64,000 nucleotides of DNA from Zygnema cylindricum (taxonomy: Eukaryota > Streptophyta > Zygnematophyceae > Zygnematales > Zygnemataceae), in contig JBBHKE010002073.1 in assembly GCA_037447655.1 (NCBI GenBank), positions 68,949 through 132,948 of the forward strand, given 5' to 3'. The translations under genes were made by a program, and so were the position numbers. Below are positions 10,501-21,599 of this stretch, in pieces. The notes under the pieces were generated by a model. The model worked only from the letters and a program-made list of their open reading frames with translations, was not told the DNA's origin and did not search any database. Numbering within the stretch: position 1 is the first letter of the stretch; every line of letters begins with the position of its first letter.

Positions 10501-13500
10501 GAACCCAATTTTCTAGTTCCTGGTTTACAAACTCATTAAGCCTGGAAATAAGAAAATTATATATAAATAAAACTCATTCTTCGCAAACATTTAGATTTTT
10601 GTTTTGGGAGTTTTGAGAAACTCCAGAAAAAGTCCCATTTGAATATGCTTTTGGAAACCCACTTTTTTCCAAATAAAAAAATGATTTCAAAGACTATCAT
10701 CGGGCTGTTCGATTTGAGCATCAAATTCATTAATTGACGGATGTTATTTATTACTATTATTTTATTTTATTTTTTTTCGTTTCCAGAGAAAAAAGGGACC
10801 TCAGAGTGGATTTATGGGTCAGGATGGAGTGAGGACCATTGGGGGGGAGAGCTTCCCTCAAAAGAATGGCTCGATCAAGTTTCTCCTGAAAATCCGGTAA
10901 AGTGAAATAAATAAACAAATAAACAAATAGATAAATCAAACATATTATTTGATAATGTTGTTTTGTAGGCTAGTAATTTATTACTGCTCTAGTTTTTTAT
11001 TACGGAGTGCTGTCATAGAGGAGCTTTAGAACTTTTGAGTATTTTTTAGAAAGATAAGATAGTTAAACATTAGATGTATAGAAAACTAAATCGATGAATG
11101 AGTACATAAAAAGGTTTAGAAACTTAAGAAGACTGTCAAGTTTTGTTTTTGGAATTACCAGTTTAGTAATGATAAGAGTACAGACAGTGTATTACGATTT
11201 TCTCAAATTTTCACTAATAATGGTTTTTGTAACAATAATAGCAATGTTAGAAAGTAATGATAATGATAAAAAAAAACAGATAAAATATTGTAATCGATAA
11301 GGTAACAAGATCCTAAGACACTACTAAAATAGTAAAGCTTAAACCAAAATTTGATCCAGAGTACCAGTCAATAGAAACTTTTTAGAACAAAATATCGGTA
11401 GGATTTATTTATTTTTTAGAACAAAATATCGGTAGGAGTTATGTTTTTCCTTTGTAAACGTCAAATTTCCATTATGTGTATTGATGGCTAGTTTTGTTTG
11501 TTCCAAAATTTGAACACAAAAAACCAAAGAAGAAAAAGGGAGGAAATGTTTAAGTGGGTATAAATTGGATAATTATTTTTTAAATCTACGTATGAGTTGT
11601 ATTAAACTTATAATCTTCTCATTTTTCATTTCACTCCTGTATTCAATTTACAATACTTATAAAAACATCTTTTGCATAAGGGTTTAAGATTTGTCTTTTA
11701 TTCATTTTTTTTTGTCTTTTTGTAATTTTCTGACAAAAATGTCAAAATATTTCCTCATCAGATCTGGTTGACTCGCATTGACTTTCACATGGGACTTGCA
11801 AATTCTGCGGCGTTGAAATTGGCCGGAATTAGTGTGGATACAGAGGAACCGGAAGGAGGGACCATAGTGAAGGACGAAGCCAATGGTACATCTCTCTCTC
11901 ACCCTCTCTCTGTGTCTCTCTCTCTCTCTCGCTCTCTCTTTCTCTCTCTCCCTCTCTCTCTCCCCGTCTTTGCCCTCTCTTTTTTACCTCTTCCCCTCTC
12001 CCGCACATTTGTTGTCCATAGCCATTTCCAGCCATGGATTTACCCTCGGAAGCACCACAGACTACCCCAAAAACAGCCTACTTTGAATCCACTCAGAATT
12101 CCACAGAATAAACAAAACAGGCTGAAACTACATGAACAGATAGTTTCTAGGCCACTCAGTATTCCCATAAATTTTCATATAAAAATACCAAACATACTTA
12201 TCACATCACTCAGTCAAAGTTGCAGAAAAACAGTCTGCCAGAACTTTGATAAATCTGACCAACTTCACAATAAAGCCCCAAGCAAACCAGACACACACTA
12301 GGTCTGCAAATTTGCCACAATATTGCCAATACAAGGAGGGACACACATGCAAAATTTCAGATAATTCTGCCAATAGATCTGAGAGCAATCCTCAGATGAA
12401 ATTACCAAAAATGACCAAAGACAGATTTGGTACAAAAAGTTCCTAAGTTCAAAAATGATTAATTCCTACAAATATACACTAGAGCTCACTACTGACTGTA
12501 CGGAGGCATACCAGCCGTACGTAATCTATCAAGTACCTCTATTAATTTGAGTATATCCGAATACTTCGTGATATGTCAGAATGAATAGATCTACACTAAT
12601 AATTAATACACATAGGACAAAACATTGTTGTAAATATTTACAAACCTTACGAATTTCGTCAAACGAATCTGGGCCGTCCAAAATAAATATCATGTGATGG
12701 ACGCGATTTCGCGTCCCTCACCAAAATGACCAAACTGACGGCGCCGCCGTCCGTACCTCCGGCGGCGTCCAATTCATCAAATGTCGCCCGTCGCATTACG
12801 TTTCGTATGTGCGACGTACAATTCCAACCTCATCGATTAATTAGCGTTGGATCGCTTCGCGATCCGCCGTCCATTTCCCTTTATGCAAACCGTACTTTCG
12901 CCTATGTTTCTTCGCGTCACTTGAAGTCCAATATCGTACGTTCCAATACAATTAGTACCATTACTCCCCCAATTCGCAAATCCATTCGAGCCTCCACAAT
13001 AAATCAAGATAGCATTAGAATCGAGTACGAAACATTGTGTACGCACGAAACGACACGCACGCACGAACTAACTTTTCAAACCAACAACATTCCCTTTGCC
13101 TCGCTCCCTCTTCCCTCCCTCTCTCGCCCCCTCCCTCAATTCCCAAGGGTCTCTTGGCGCTGCCATAGCTTTCCTCCCTCCCTTCCTCCAACACTCTCTC
13201 CACTTTGACTTTAACACCTTCATTAAAATTCAAAATCTCTCTCTCTCTCTCTCTCTACTCCCCCTCTTTTCCCTTGCAGTGAAAGGTGCTGCCATGGCCT
13301 TTCTGAAGGCTCTCCCAGCCTCTCTTCACTTCAACCTAAATTTTTTCCTTTCTAAACCGAAATCTCTCTCACTTTCCCTCCCTCACCTCTCTCCTTCTCC
13401 AGCAGTCCCCGCAGATCTCCTGAAAGATGCCGCAATGACCTTTCTCGAGGCTCTTCCATCCTCTCATTTCAACCCCAATATTTTGATTATAAAACCAAAT

Positions 13501-14550
13501 ACCCTCTCTCTCTGCCCCTCCCTCACACCCTCTCTCCTTCTCTCGCAGTCCCTACTGGTCTCCTGAAAGATGCCGCCATGGCCCTCCTGGAGGCTGTGGT
13601 TCCTCCTCCCTCCCTCTCCGAGAGGAGGGAGGCCCTTCTGAGAGCCGCCAGCCATGGAGCCTCTCAGGGTGTGACATCTGTCACAGATTTTGGAGAATAT
13701 GCCCCGGGAGGCTCTACCGAGAAGAGCTGGTTTGACTTCCATGGTGGGGTGCCGAACCCCCCCTCCTTCTCTCCCTCTCCCCCTCCCCCTCCCCCTCTTC
13801 CCCTCCATCTCCCTCTCCCTCTTTCCTCCCTCCCTCCCCCTCTCGTTTTCCTGCTACCCCTCCCTCTTCGCTTAAATTATTTCAGAGAAAGGAAAATGCT
13901 GGGGGGTTGGAGGGAGAAATTCCAGAGGTGTACCGGTGGGCTGACTCTGTGGGGCGTCTCAAAATCCGGGTCCATGTGGTGACTCCGTTACCCTCGTGGA
14001 AACAGACAGCTGTATGATTTTCTGTACTTTTATACCCTTTTGTACTCTCTTGTACCTTTTGTACTCTTTTGTATCTTTTGTACTTTTGTACCTTTTGTAC
14101 TTTTGTACATTTTGTGCCTTCACGGTTTTGGTCGAAATTCGATGTCGATAGAATCCCTACCAAGTGTAAAGGGAGGATTCGAAATAGGATCCGAAGTAAG
14201 ATTTTCGAAAACACCTAAAATATTTTATGTTTTGTCATGAAAAGGAGGATGTTTATCTTTGCATAAAACAGCAATTTATTGGTGTGGAGAGCTTTTTAAA
14301 AGATTTTTTTCCCGTTTTGTTGTGCTGATTTTCGGTTTTTTTTTTTTTTTTTTCTCTTTTCAGGCTTTTATTTCTGAACATGGGAAATCAGTGAGCCAAT
14401 CGCTACGTTTGGGAATTGTGAAAGAATTTGCTGATGGTTCCCTTGGATCCCGAACTGCTCTTTTCTATGAGGTTAGTTGTGTTTTACGGTTTTAATAATA
14501 GGATTTTTTAGTATGTTTCATTGCATCTCTTATAAAGCACATACATATGC

Positions 14551-14621
<71 letters not shown>

Positions 14622-17600
14622 CATGTATATATATATGTATATATATGTATATATATATACATGTATATATATATGTATATATATATGTATATATATATGA
14701 ATATATATATGTATATATATATACATATATATACATATATATATGTATATATATATATACATGTATATATCTATATATATATGTATATATATGTATATAT
14801 ATGTATATATATGTATATATATATGTATATATCTATATATGTATGTATATATATATATATATATATATGCTTTGTAAGAGATGCGGTGAAACTATACTAA
14901 AAATATTACAAAACCGCACGGTGAACTGCACATCTCTATGGATCCCAAACTCTTCCTCCCCTCCCCCTCTCTCTCTCCTTCTCCCACTCCCTCTCCCTCT
15001 CCCTCTCTCCTTTGCCAAGTTTTAAGGGTTTGTCGCACTGATATGTACGTGGTATATTAGAACCTCTCTAAAACAATACTCTTGGGAGCGAGGGTTGGTA
15101 TTGAATTAGACACGTTATTGAATTGAGGGTCGTAATTTACAAAGGCCCAACCTCAGGCCGGGGATGCAGGTTATTGAATTAGGCAGTATTGTTTTCGAGA
15201 GGTTCTACTGCACATACAAATATGTACAGTGTATATACAAATTGCTTAGCGTCCATCGCTAGAGATGGTCAAGTGAAGCGACCTCGGATGTGTTTCTTGG
15301 TCTTTTTTTCTGATACCCAAGTGTCTAGAGAATGGAGTGTCGTAGAATTACAAAACAATGGCTCGAGGGAGCTCCCTGTGGCACGAAAACCTGACCTTTT
15401 TTGAGTAGTAAAGTTCTTTTTACTGTCACTTCAGATAGTCGTATCCGGTACACTAGTACCTTTTTCTAATTAGTCGTGATTATTTGAGAACTTTGGGTTG
15501 CGGAGACACGCCTTCTCGAGACGATCCAGAAAAGGCATTGAAGTAAACTGCATATAATTTCTTAAAAAGACCATAGGAATTATGTTCGAAGCTCCTCAAT
15601 GTGAACCTATCATTGACTTCTCATGTGTTTTCGACCCTAAGCCGTTTTTTTCTGTTTTCGGAAACCCAAAAAAGCCTCATTTGTAATTAGTGTTGTTTGT
15701 TCTTAGCTAGGTTTACATGAATAATTCCTCTTTGCCAGTCCACGTTATTTCATGTGTGATGTTCTCTGATCAAATTGCTGTTTTTTGTTAATTGTTTTGC
15801 TGTTTTAACCATTGTTTTTAAAGTTAAATCTTGCTTGGATTTTGCTTAAATGGAGTTCGATTGATTTCCCAGAAATGAACTCTATAGAAAGCTGAAGTAA
15901 AAAAAATAAAATTATCCACATTAAATGTGGTGGACAGTGGTGAAAAAAGTAAGGAATTCAGGAAATGGCCCGTGAGCATTCAGTTAGATAGTTGAACTTA
16001 TATTTTTGTGTTTTTTCTGGGGTACAAATAGCCTTATGCTGATTCTCCCGGAGATAGTGGACTGGTGGTCGCCAATGAGACCCAATTGGAGAAAGATGTT
16101 TGGGGGGCCACCAAAGCAGGACTTCAGGTAATTGCTGTCCAAAAAATACGGTTTTGTCGAACTCTTTGTCTTTTTTTGGGTTTTTTTTCGGAAAAGTGAA
16201 TGACTGTATTTATTGTTCTTTTTTGTTTCTATATGTATTTTTTGTCTTGGGAGAGAATTTTTGGGTTTTTTCAAGTTTTCTAGGACTGGTTTTCAATCAT
16301 GGATGTTTTTCTTTTCTTTTTTCGGATTCTTATTTATATTGAAACATGGGAGCCTCGCTCAGAAAGTTGTGCTGTCCAGAGATTTTTACAAATTTGAGAG
16401 GGTTTTTTTATTAGTGTATATCATAGGTGTTTTGAGAGGTTTCTTGTGGTTTTTAAAGGTTACTTTTTAGGACTTAAGAAGGGTTTTTTAACCTCTTTAA
16501 AACTCGTTAAACTTGATATTCTTATTCACTGCTGACGTGGATGCTGACGTGGATTGTCTGATGTGGACACGTGGCGAGTGCCAGGTGGCAGTGCATGCCA
16601 TTGGAGATCGGGCGGTAGACACAGTAATCAGGGTTTTTGAAAAGATGAGCGCCAGCTGTCAGCCCCGTCGAGATCTGCGTCCTCGAGTAACATTCTGGTC
16701 CCTTTTTTCTTCATCTGAAAGGTTAAGTTTGAAGGGCTCTAGTTTTGAGGTCCAGTTCGATTCACTTTTTTTTTTTACCCATGGTCTATTTTATGGGGCT
16801 TTTGTGTCGACTTTTGCGTTGACTTTTGCGTTGATTTTTTTTATTTCCAGATAGAGCACATGCAGCATTTGGCTTCTGGGACGGCCAATCGGGCGGCAGC
16901 AATTGGGGCAGTGGCCTCCATGCAGGTAATATCTTTCGAAAACCCATTTTTACCCTTCAAAAAATACCAGAAGACACCTGAAACTGAAAATGCTGAAACC
17001 CTGTAAAAATCCTTCAAGAAATGTCCAAAAGTAAGAAAAAAAAAAGGGAATTGTGTTAGGAACCTGCAAAGACCTTTTAACCATAGTCGTTACAAGAATA
17101 TTCACCACTCGGGAATATTCGAGTAAAGAATATTCGCAATTGTCAAACCCCATTCGTTTCCCCCTTTTCGACAGTAACATCGTCGGGTTCAATTTTTTTT
17201 TTTTTTTTATGATTGAAAAGTATAAATCAGCTATTTATGCATATTGTATTTCCAAGATTTAGTCGACATTCAAACCTACACAGGAGATCGTCTAATGTCA
17301 AGTACAGGGTGAGAGATGGAAAGTGATGGAGAGGGAGGGGAAAGAGTAAAATCCCTGCCTTCAATGTGAAGTCAGGGGCTTGGGGCTTCTGTAAAAAAAA
17401 GGCTAAGGAAATGTTTTCAGAAACATCCTTACTCTGCTTATCACTTGTTACACTGCCTTTCAATCAAAGTTGATCGAATGATTGAACTGCATTAATGATA
17501 CTTTGGGAATATAGTCCTGAAAAATTATAAAATCTTTCTAAAATAAAATTAAACAGAAATCCTGACCCTGAGATTTAAAAGTTTTCTCTAAAACCTGAAG

Positions 17601-19063
17601 CCCTATAGAACCCAAGCTCTCTATTCGAAGGAAAACATTTAACAGGGAAAAGGGGTTAATTTGTAGGCTCAACATTTATATGATGACGTCCAATATATGG
17701 AGGCTCGTCTTGGAAAAGATCGTTTAGGAGGAGCTTATTGCCTGCGCTCCGTTATTCGCAACGGTTCAGTTGTTGCTCTCGGGTCCGATTGGACGGTCAG
17801 TAAATACTTACTTTGGTTATCATCATCCTCATTGAATTCTTATTTCTATGCTACTTTTCTGGGTTTTTTCCCAGACTTTTTTTCAGAGTTCTTTCTGGTT
17901 TTCTCTGATATTTTGGGATTTTGCAAACCTTTTCCTCCGTTTTTCACAGAGTTTCTGTGCTTTTTGCTAATGCTTTTGGTTTCTTTGAGAAGAATTTTAA
18001 ATCTAGAAAATGAGAGGACTCTCAAAAACCTTCAAAAATTTCGAGTTATTCCTGAAGTACCAAGATTTCTCTCTTTTGTATTATTATTATTTTTTTTTGG
18101 TGTTTTTCAACTTTTCCCTCTCTGGTCGCGATTTGTCATGAACTTTTTCTGTGTTCATGACTTTCTGGGATAATTTTTTTTATAATGCTTATTAAGTGAA
18201 TAGAAATCCAATATATCGCGGCAATATATCGGTACTGTGGCTTATTGATATTGAGAGAGGGCTGATGCGGATAATGATCGAATCGACGAAACCGCAATTT
18301 TACTGTTGATTAATCACGGTTGTTGTGATATACCTTCCTGATAGTATTAAATGTGGTGACCTCCGAAATGGTTGAATGTCGGGATAGTCTCTGAGGTAAA
18401 CATCAAATTCATGGAATTAGAATCAATTCATTGAAGTCCTCCTCACCCTTTTTTTTTTTTTTTCTTTATGTCTTTTTCTTCTTTTTCTTTCCAGGTGGCT
18501 CCTCTAACACCCTTAGAGGGCATGCGAGCAGCAGTTTCCCGGAAGCTTCCTGAATGGAAAAAGGCATTCAACCCAAAAGAAAGGATTTATCCAAACGAGG
18601 CATTGTTGGGGTAAGTCTTTGATCCTATATTTTTTTTGAGAGATTTTCTGGTTTGTAAACTTTTTTTTTTGGGTTTCTTTTGTCTTTTTGTCGTACCTAA
18701 AATTGACTCTAATAGTTCTGATTCCAGCATACATTTTATGTCAACTTTCAATGTGTTGGGTAAATTTCACCCATTACTAAAATCGCTGGACGCTAAATTA
18801 TCATTCTATTTGCATTTTTTTTTTTTTTTTTCAATTTTTATCAAATTTTTAGGTATACAAAAAATGCAGCATACGCGAGTTTTTGGGAAGATGATATTGG
18901 AACTTTAGATATCGCAAAATTTGCCGATTTTGTTGTCCTTTCCGGAAATCTTCTCCAAGCTTTGGAAAATGGTTTTGAAGTTTTGCCGGATATAAAAAAA
19001 ACATATTTGGGAGGAGAAATGGTTTATGAAAATCCCAAGTATGCGGGTTTTACTGATAATTAG
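7587..19063 (+). CDS. LAF3: LAF3-like amidohydrolase (YtcJ-type), complete 15-exon gene
   Basis: Exons: 7587-7674, 8742-8875, 9488-9589, 9989-10061, 10787-10896, 11762-11885, 13549-13743, 13926-14011, 14364-14471, 16032-16127, 16585-16686, 16851-16925, 17667-17795, 18495-18610, 18853-19063. Joined, they give 1749 nt, an uninterrupted 582-residue protein. All introns are GT...AG and all phases agree. The length matches plant LAF3 (about 580). Residues 4-22 form a hydrophobic N-terminal anchor. Metal-site motifs of the amidohydrolase_3 family are intact: DSHVH (D97, H99, H101), HAIGD (H376), IEHMQH (H409) and GSDW (D472). WGGELP (exon 5) and DGSLGS.TALFYE (exon 9) are also conserved. In Arabidopsis LAF3 acts in phytochrome A signalling; its substrate is not known, and the role here is inferred from homology. 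The start was chosen because it precedes the anchor and a clean donor. Introns 2 and 6 hold partial copies of exons 2 and 7. Confidence 0.95.
8985..9378 (+). repeat. Three decayed tandem copies of LAF3-like exon 2 3' half, in intron 2
   Basis: Exon 2 ends with a block encoding [19 protein letters not shown] and the donor CAG|GTGAGA. Three downstream blocks repeat it: 9003-9081 ([19 protein letters not shown], donor changed to CAG|ATGAGA), 9161-9243 ([19 protein letters not shown], donor CAG|GTGAGA kept) and about 9311-9378 (more diverged, CAG|ATTACT). Spacing is about 140-200 bp with AG-rich filler. None continues the exon 2 frame, because a stop follows at 8984. They therefore look like decaying tandem duplications, not exons. 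Confidence 0.85.
12010..13086 (+). mobile_element. Solo LTR in LAF3-like intron 6, 5-bp TSD ACATT
   Basis: A 1077-bp unit that starts TGTTGTCCATAGCC and ends CAAACCAACAACA, so it has TG...CA ends with a TGTTG/CAACA inverted terminus. It is flanked by the perfect 5-bp duplication ACATT (12005-12009 and 13087-13091). Homologous units with their own TSDs are at 31791-33104 and 33463-34493. It has no internal domain, primer site or polypurine tract, so it fits a solo LTR left by LTR-LTR recombination. Landmarks shared by the family include GTACGGAGGCATACCAGCCG and a GCGATTTCGCG palindrome. Confidence 0.92.
13141..13460 (+). repeat. Three decayed tandem copies of LAF3-like exon 7 5' end, upstream of exon 7
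   Basis: Exon 7 starts GCAG|TCCCTACTGG and then encodes [12 protein letters not shown]. Upstream copies start near 13149 (GGCGCTGCCATAGCTTTCCT), 13280 (TTGCAG|TGAAAGGTGCTGCC) and 13406 (AGCAG|TCCCCGCAGATCTCC, encoding [14 protein letters not shown]). Each is followed by a related T/A-rich stretch and a CT tract, with a period of about 126-143 bp. The two nearer copies keep an AG acceptor. They mirror the exon 2 ladder but copy the acceptor side instead of the donor side. Confidence 0.85.
14486..14921. repeat. Foldback with (AT)n-rich loop in LAF3-like intron 9
   Basis: The left arm (14486-14540, with TTTAGTATGTTTCATTGCAT then CTCTTATAAAGCA) matches the reverse complement of the right arm (14869-14921, TGCTTTGTAAGAGATGCGGT onward) with a few differences. 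Between them lie about 330 bp of TATATATG/TATATATAC repeats that are themselves self-complementary. The long Tyr/Ile frames here are microsatellite artefacts. It is likely a MITE or foldback whose centre expanded. No clear TSD was identified. Confidence 0.7.
15055..15210. mobile_element. Emigrant/pogo-like MITE in LAF3-like intron 9
   Basis: Terminal inverted repeats TAGAACCTCTCTAAAACAAT (from 15058) and ATTGTTTTCGAGAGGTTCTACTG (to 15210) bound about 155 bp. The TIR resembles the plant Emigrant family (CAGTAAAACCTCTATAAATT...), which is linked to pogo-like Tc1/mariner transposases. A TA target duplication was not clear at both ends. A pogo-like transposase remnant lies elsewhere in this window, at 51880-53675. 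Confidence 0.6.
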
Positions 19064-19371
19064 TATTTTAGAGACTATAGTGAACAATTTAGGAACTATT
19101 ACCTTGATTTCCACTGTGAATTTTTTTTTTCATTGAAAAGTTTAACATGATTTTAGGAGATGTAGTAAATATATAAGAAAATCTCTGTTGGAAAAACTAA
19201 CACAAAAAACCTAAAATTGTAAATTGTAAACACGGTTGTTTGAATTTTTAACAGTTGAAAAAATTGACAAAATGTGTACCGCGTTTCTCAAAATGTGGAA
19301 AACCCTAAAAGCGTTTTTAGAATTGTAATGTAAATCAATAGCATTAATCGCAGTTGTAAGTGTACATGTTT
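19064..19371 (+). other. 3' flank/UTR of LAF3-like gene
   Basis: AT-rich sequence after the TAG stop with no coding signal, probably 3' UTR. The next clear AATAAA is at 19473-19478. Confidence 0.5.
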
Positions 19372-19478
19372 GGGGTGGTGGGGAGGTGGGGAGAGGGGGG
19401 GGGAAGTGGGGAGGGAGAGGGGACGGGGAGGGAGAGGGGAGGGGGAGGGAGAGGGATAGGGAGAGGGGGAAAAATAAA
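19372..19478 (+). terminator. G-rich tract followed by AATAAA, candidate 3' end of LAF3-like mRNA
   Basis: The + strand carries many GGGG/GGGAGG runs over 19372-19470, enough for several G-quadruplexes. AATAAA follows at 19473-19478, about 410 bp past the stop codon. Use as the polyadenylation site is inferred from position only. Confidence 0.4.
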
Positions 19479-19779
19479 GTTGCGTGGCTATGAATGTATA
19501 CTAAGTTTATGTGCTTATGTAACTTATTTTGTAGTGTAGCTTCTTCATACTAGTTTTCCCGGTGTTCCAATGTCCGAGAACAGGAGTTCACTTTAAATGC
19601 GTGACATTTGTAGACGCCACATAGTTTTGTGACAGTTTAGTATAGTAGATGTCATTTTTTCTTTTGACTCTGTGCACTTTGAGCCGGTATTCGTGTAAAG
19701 AAATTGTAAAGGTAGGGAATCAAACCCATCCATTTGTATGTATAAGGTATAGCCCCCCATTTTCTTCATTAGTACACTA

Positions 19780-20280
19780 CACCGCGAATCGTAATTAGAG
19801 TAAATTACTCTAATTCGGTCGCTCGAATTTTCGACTCTATCACATCAAATAGAGTAAGTGATTCTAATTTTTTCATTATGCTATTTAAGGTAAGGTTTAA
19901 TTAGCGTTTTTAATTCTAATATATGTTCGCTTTAAATAGTGTGGAGTACGGACGACGTCCGACCGTGCAAAATTGTACTTTTGTAAGTAAAAAAGTACAA
20001 ATAATGATTTAATACAGGCCATTATCATGTAACTGCGTTTTAACAAACCGCGTAATGCAAACGTCATAGTGACGATAAACTGTACGTTTTGTCAAATTCT
20101 GTACGAATACCTTATTTACAGTAGATGATATTAGCTTGCCAAATTAGAGTACACCGCATAAATTAGAGTAAATTCCTTTCTGAAACAGTTCTATCACATA
20201 AATTAGCGTAAATTACTCTAATTAATTTTTTCTCTTTTTTTACTCTAATTTTTTCATTACTCTAATTACGATGCGCGGTG
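19780..20280. mobile_element. Mariner-like MITE, TIR CACCGCGAATCGTAATTAGA, TA flanks
   Basis: The left end CACCGCGAATCGTAATTAGA and the right end (reverse complement CACCGCGCATCGTAATTAGA) agree over about 24 bp with one mismatch. Both are flanked by TA (19778-19779, 20281-20282). The 501-bp body has no coding frame. The TA flank suits Tc1/mariner (Stowaway-like) elements. A related element with an AATCGCTATTAGCG variant TIR is at 47345-47936. Confidence 0.75.
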
Positions 20281-20384
20281 TACTCTTCTGTTGTTATTGT
20301 GAGAATGTTATTTAGAAGAAATTACCTTGGTCTTTTGTACAAGCTCATCCATTGTTTCCCTTTTTGAGTGTCTTTGTAGTTTTT

Positions 20385-21430
20385 CAGTTTTGGCATTGAC
20401 GCCCCTTTTTGTTCCCATGGACTTAGATCTATTTTCTGTTCTATGCTTGAATTTCAATTTTTGTTTCCGTTTCTGGTTTTGTGTTTAAATTTCAATTTTC
20501 GGTTTCGTTTTTTGTTTTGTGTTTGACTATCAATTTACGTTTCTGTTGCTGACTCTGTGTTTGAAAACAGTTTTCTTTTCCGTTTCTGGTTCTGCGTTTA
20601 AATTTTAGATTTCGTTTATGTTTCGGGTCTGTGTTTAAATTTCAGTTTTCATTTTTTTTTTCGGCTGTGGTTGATTTCAGTTTCCGTTTCCGTTTTTGGT
20701 TCTCTGTTTACATTCCTTTGCTTGTGTTTGAATTTCGTGTTTTCTGATTTTTCAGTTCTGTGTTTGACTTTCAGTTTGCTGTTCCCTTTGTGATTATGTG
20801 TTAGAAAATCAGTTTCCGTTTCTGTTTCCGTTTCTGTTTCTAGTGCTGTGTTTGAATTTCGGTTTCCCATCTTGTTTTTGGTTCTATTGTTCAATTCACT
20901 TTGTGATTCCGTTCCTTGTTCTTTTTTTGAATTTTGTTTTTAGATTTAGTAGTTGGTTTTGTGTTTGACTTCAGTTTCCGTTTCCGTTTCTATGTATGTG
21001 TCAAAAAATCAAATTCCGTTTCTATTTCTAATTTTGTGATTGAATTTCAGCGTTTGGTTTCGTTTCTAAAAAACCCTAAAAGAGTTATGTGGTTAAATCG
21101 TTTCTAGTTTTGTGTTTTAATTTCACTTTCCGATTATGTTTATAATTTTGTGTTGAAATTTCAGATTCCATTTCCATTTCTCGTTTTGTGTTTGAATTTC
21201 AAGTTCCCGTTCTACTTCTGGTTTTGTATTTTTTTTTCAGCTTCCAGTTACGTTTTGGGTTCTATGTTCCAATTTTGGTTTCGGTTCTATTTCAGGTTTT
21301 GTGTTTGGATTCAAATTCCATTGTTGTTTCCAGTTTTGTGTTTGAATTCAGTTTCCTTTTTGTTTTGTGGGTCGATATCTGAATTTATGTTTTCAATTTT
21401 GTTTTTGGTATTGTGTTTGAATTTACAACT
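20385..21430 (+). repeat. Degenerate minisatellite, unit like GTGTTTGAATTTCAGTTTCC
   Basis: Dozens of imperfect copies of a 40-60 bp unit with the core TGTGTTTGAATTTCAGTTTC then CGTTTCTGGTT. The same unit fills 25930-27030. Open frames rich in Phe and Cys are by-products. Confidence 0.8.
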
Positions 21431-21599
21431 TAGGTTAGGAACGACAGTTTTAATTAGACTAGGAAGTTACAAATTATCGCAGAATCCAAAATGGGTGCAA
21501 GACATCGCACGTTTCAATTTAACCGAGAGATCGAAGTTTTCCATAGATGTTCAATTCGTACGGATTTTCACTTTTTTCCGAGTTTTACATAGTATTCAT

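Noticed and set aside
12010-13086. Extra LAF3-like exon between exons 6 and 7
   Set aside because: Exon phases join perfectly without it, and the region is a TSD-bounded solo LTR.
14477-15025. 182-codon Tyr/Ile-rich frame
   Set aside because: It is translation of the TATATATG microsatellite inside LAF3-like intron 9.
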